Part shown: positions 63,562 to 64,000 of the stretch, one piece after another
Layout of the letters: each line of letters opens with the position of its first letter
How positions within the stretch are numbered: the stretch's first letter is position 1
Assembly: GCF_000384655.1 (NCBI RefSeq)
Contig: NZ_ARQI01000125.1
Location: 1 to 64,000, forward strand
DNA length: 64,000 nt
Source: Brachyspira innocens ATCC 29796
GTDB lineage: Bacteria > Spirochaetota > Brachyspiria > Brachyspirales > Brachyspiraceae
Reading direction: 5' to 3'
Notes under the pieces: generated by a model
Told to the model about the DNA's origin: nothing
Seen by the model: the letters and a program-made list of their open reading frames with translations, nothing else
Databases searched by the model: none
Position numbers and translations under genes: made by a program

Positions 63562-64000
63562 TTAATTTTTTAATTTAAAATATTCTATAGTTTTTATTAA
63601 TTCATTAGCTTCGCTTAGTAAAGACTCGGATGCAGATGTAGCTTCGGATACTAAAGCAGCATTTTTTTGAACAGCACTGTCCATATTGCTGATTGCAATA
63701 TTAACCTGATCTATTCCTCTTTCCTGCTCCTGTGATGCTGTATTTATTTTATCCATTACCATAGAAGCATTATCCATTTTTTCTAATATTTCGCTGAATA
63801 TTTCCTGAGATTCCTGTACACTATTTGCAGCTAATTTTATTTTGTCATTACTGTCTGTTATTAGAGAAGTAATACTTTTTACAGATTCCTGAGTATTTTG
63901 TGCTAGGTTTCTTATTTCGCTTGCAACAACTGCAAAACCTCTTCCCTGATCTCCAGCTCTTGCAGCCTCAACTGATGCATTAAGTGCAAGTATATTAGTT
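63562..64000 (-). CDS. Methyl-accepting chemotaxis protein, partial (5' end outside window)
   Basis: The minus-strand frame is open from the stop at 63562 to the window edge and encodes the end of an MCP. It reads [20 protein letters not shown], then [20 protein letters not shown] and a tail ending TIEYFKLKN. It is nearly identical to the corresponding part of the neighbour at 61588, including at DNA level, so the two are tandem duplicates. The sensor domain is outside the window. Confidence 0.9.
   Translation of the reverse strand, partial: TNILALNASVEAARAGDQGRGFAVVASEIRNLAQNTQESVKSITSLITDSNDKIKLAANSVQESQEIFSEILEKMDNASMVMDKINTASQEQERGIDQVNIAISNMDSAVQKNAALVSEATSASESLLSEANELIKTIEYFKLKN

Overview
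The window is a very AT-rich chromosomal segment with about 48 protein genes on both strands. Low GC, many short-signal lipoproteins, methyl-accepting chemotaxis proteins, AT-rich codon use and no rRNA or tRNA point to a host-associated spirochaete, most likely Brachyspira. This assignment is from recognition, not from a search. Apart from dispersed repeats it reads as ordinary chromosome. I see no prophage, plasmid backbone, transposase or CRISPR array.

Layout. 1-820: terminator, inverted repeats and a repeat element. 818-2943 (-): GT9 glycosyltransferase and AI-2E-type permease. 3050-11732 (+): AddA-like helicase-nuclease, TPR lipoprotein, dprA, topA, amidase. 11829-13433 (-): OppA-type lipoprotein. 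13977-15912 (+): duplicated YbjQ proteins, a LOG-family hydrolase and an exported protein. 15982-19108 (-): membrane protein and GTP-dependent PEP carboxykinase. 19386-19806: decayed mini-operon. 20274-24193 (-): GNAT, ruvA, copper-chaperone-like protein and a two-component system. 24436 (+): DtxR-type regulator. 24988-29418 (-): run ending in lysA, with a polysaccharide deacetylase, a zinc-ribbon protein, a metallophosphoesterase and an HPr-like fusion. 29590-32310 (-): sialic-acid mutarotase plus Na+ symporter. 32594-34804: Crp/Fnr and Rrf2 regulators and a propeller lipoprotein. 35666-39382: ankyrin protein, class II aldolase, TusA-like protein and YedE. 39594-43805 (+): lipoprotein, then a zinc-uptake operon. 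43903-47074 (-): DUF3089 lipoprotein, thrB, thrC. 47794-52057 (+): carAB. 52422-54325: Pr6Pr-type membrane protein and M20 amidohydrolase. 54591-58173 (+): fruR-fruK-fruA. 58401-64000 (-): second OppA, then three chemotaxis-receptor genes, the last cut by the window edge.

Main functional modules: fructose PTS uptake, zinc uptake, a sialic-acid mutarotase/symporter pair likely used on mucin sugars, carbamoyl phosphate and threonine synthesis, and chemosensing.

The least ordinary signals are: (1) a 386-residue protein with an N-terminal HPr fold that keeps the regulatory serine but has no catalytic histidine (Crh-like), fused to a long helical region and encoded just upstream of a metallophosphoesterase; (2) two MITE-like families with perfect 18-19 bp terminal inverted repeats that share a GC-rich core; (3) a transcription attenuator before carA; (4) a 7-1-7 palindrome over the -35 of the zinc operon; (5) a 10-bp-phased operator ladder before fruR; and (6) a chemoreceptor that has lost its signalling domain.
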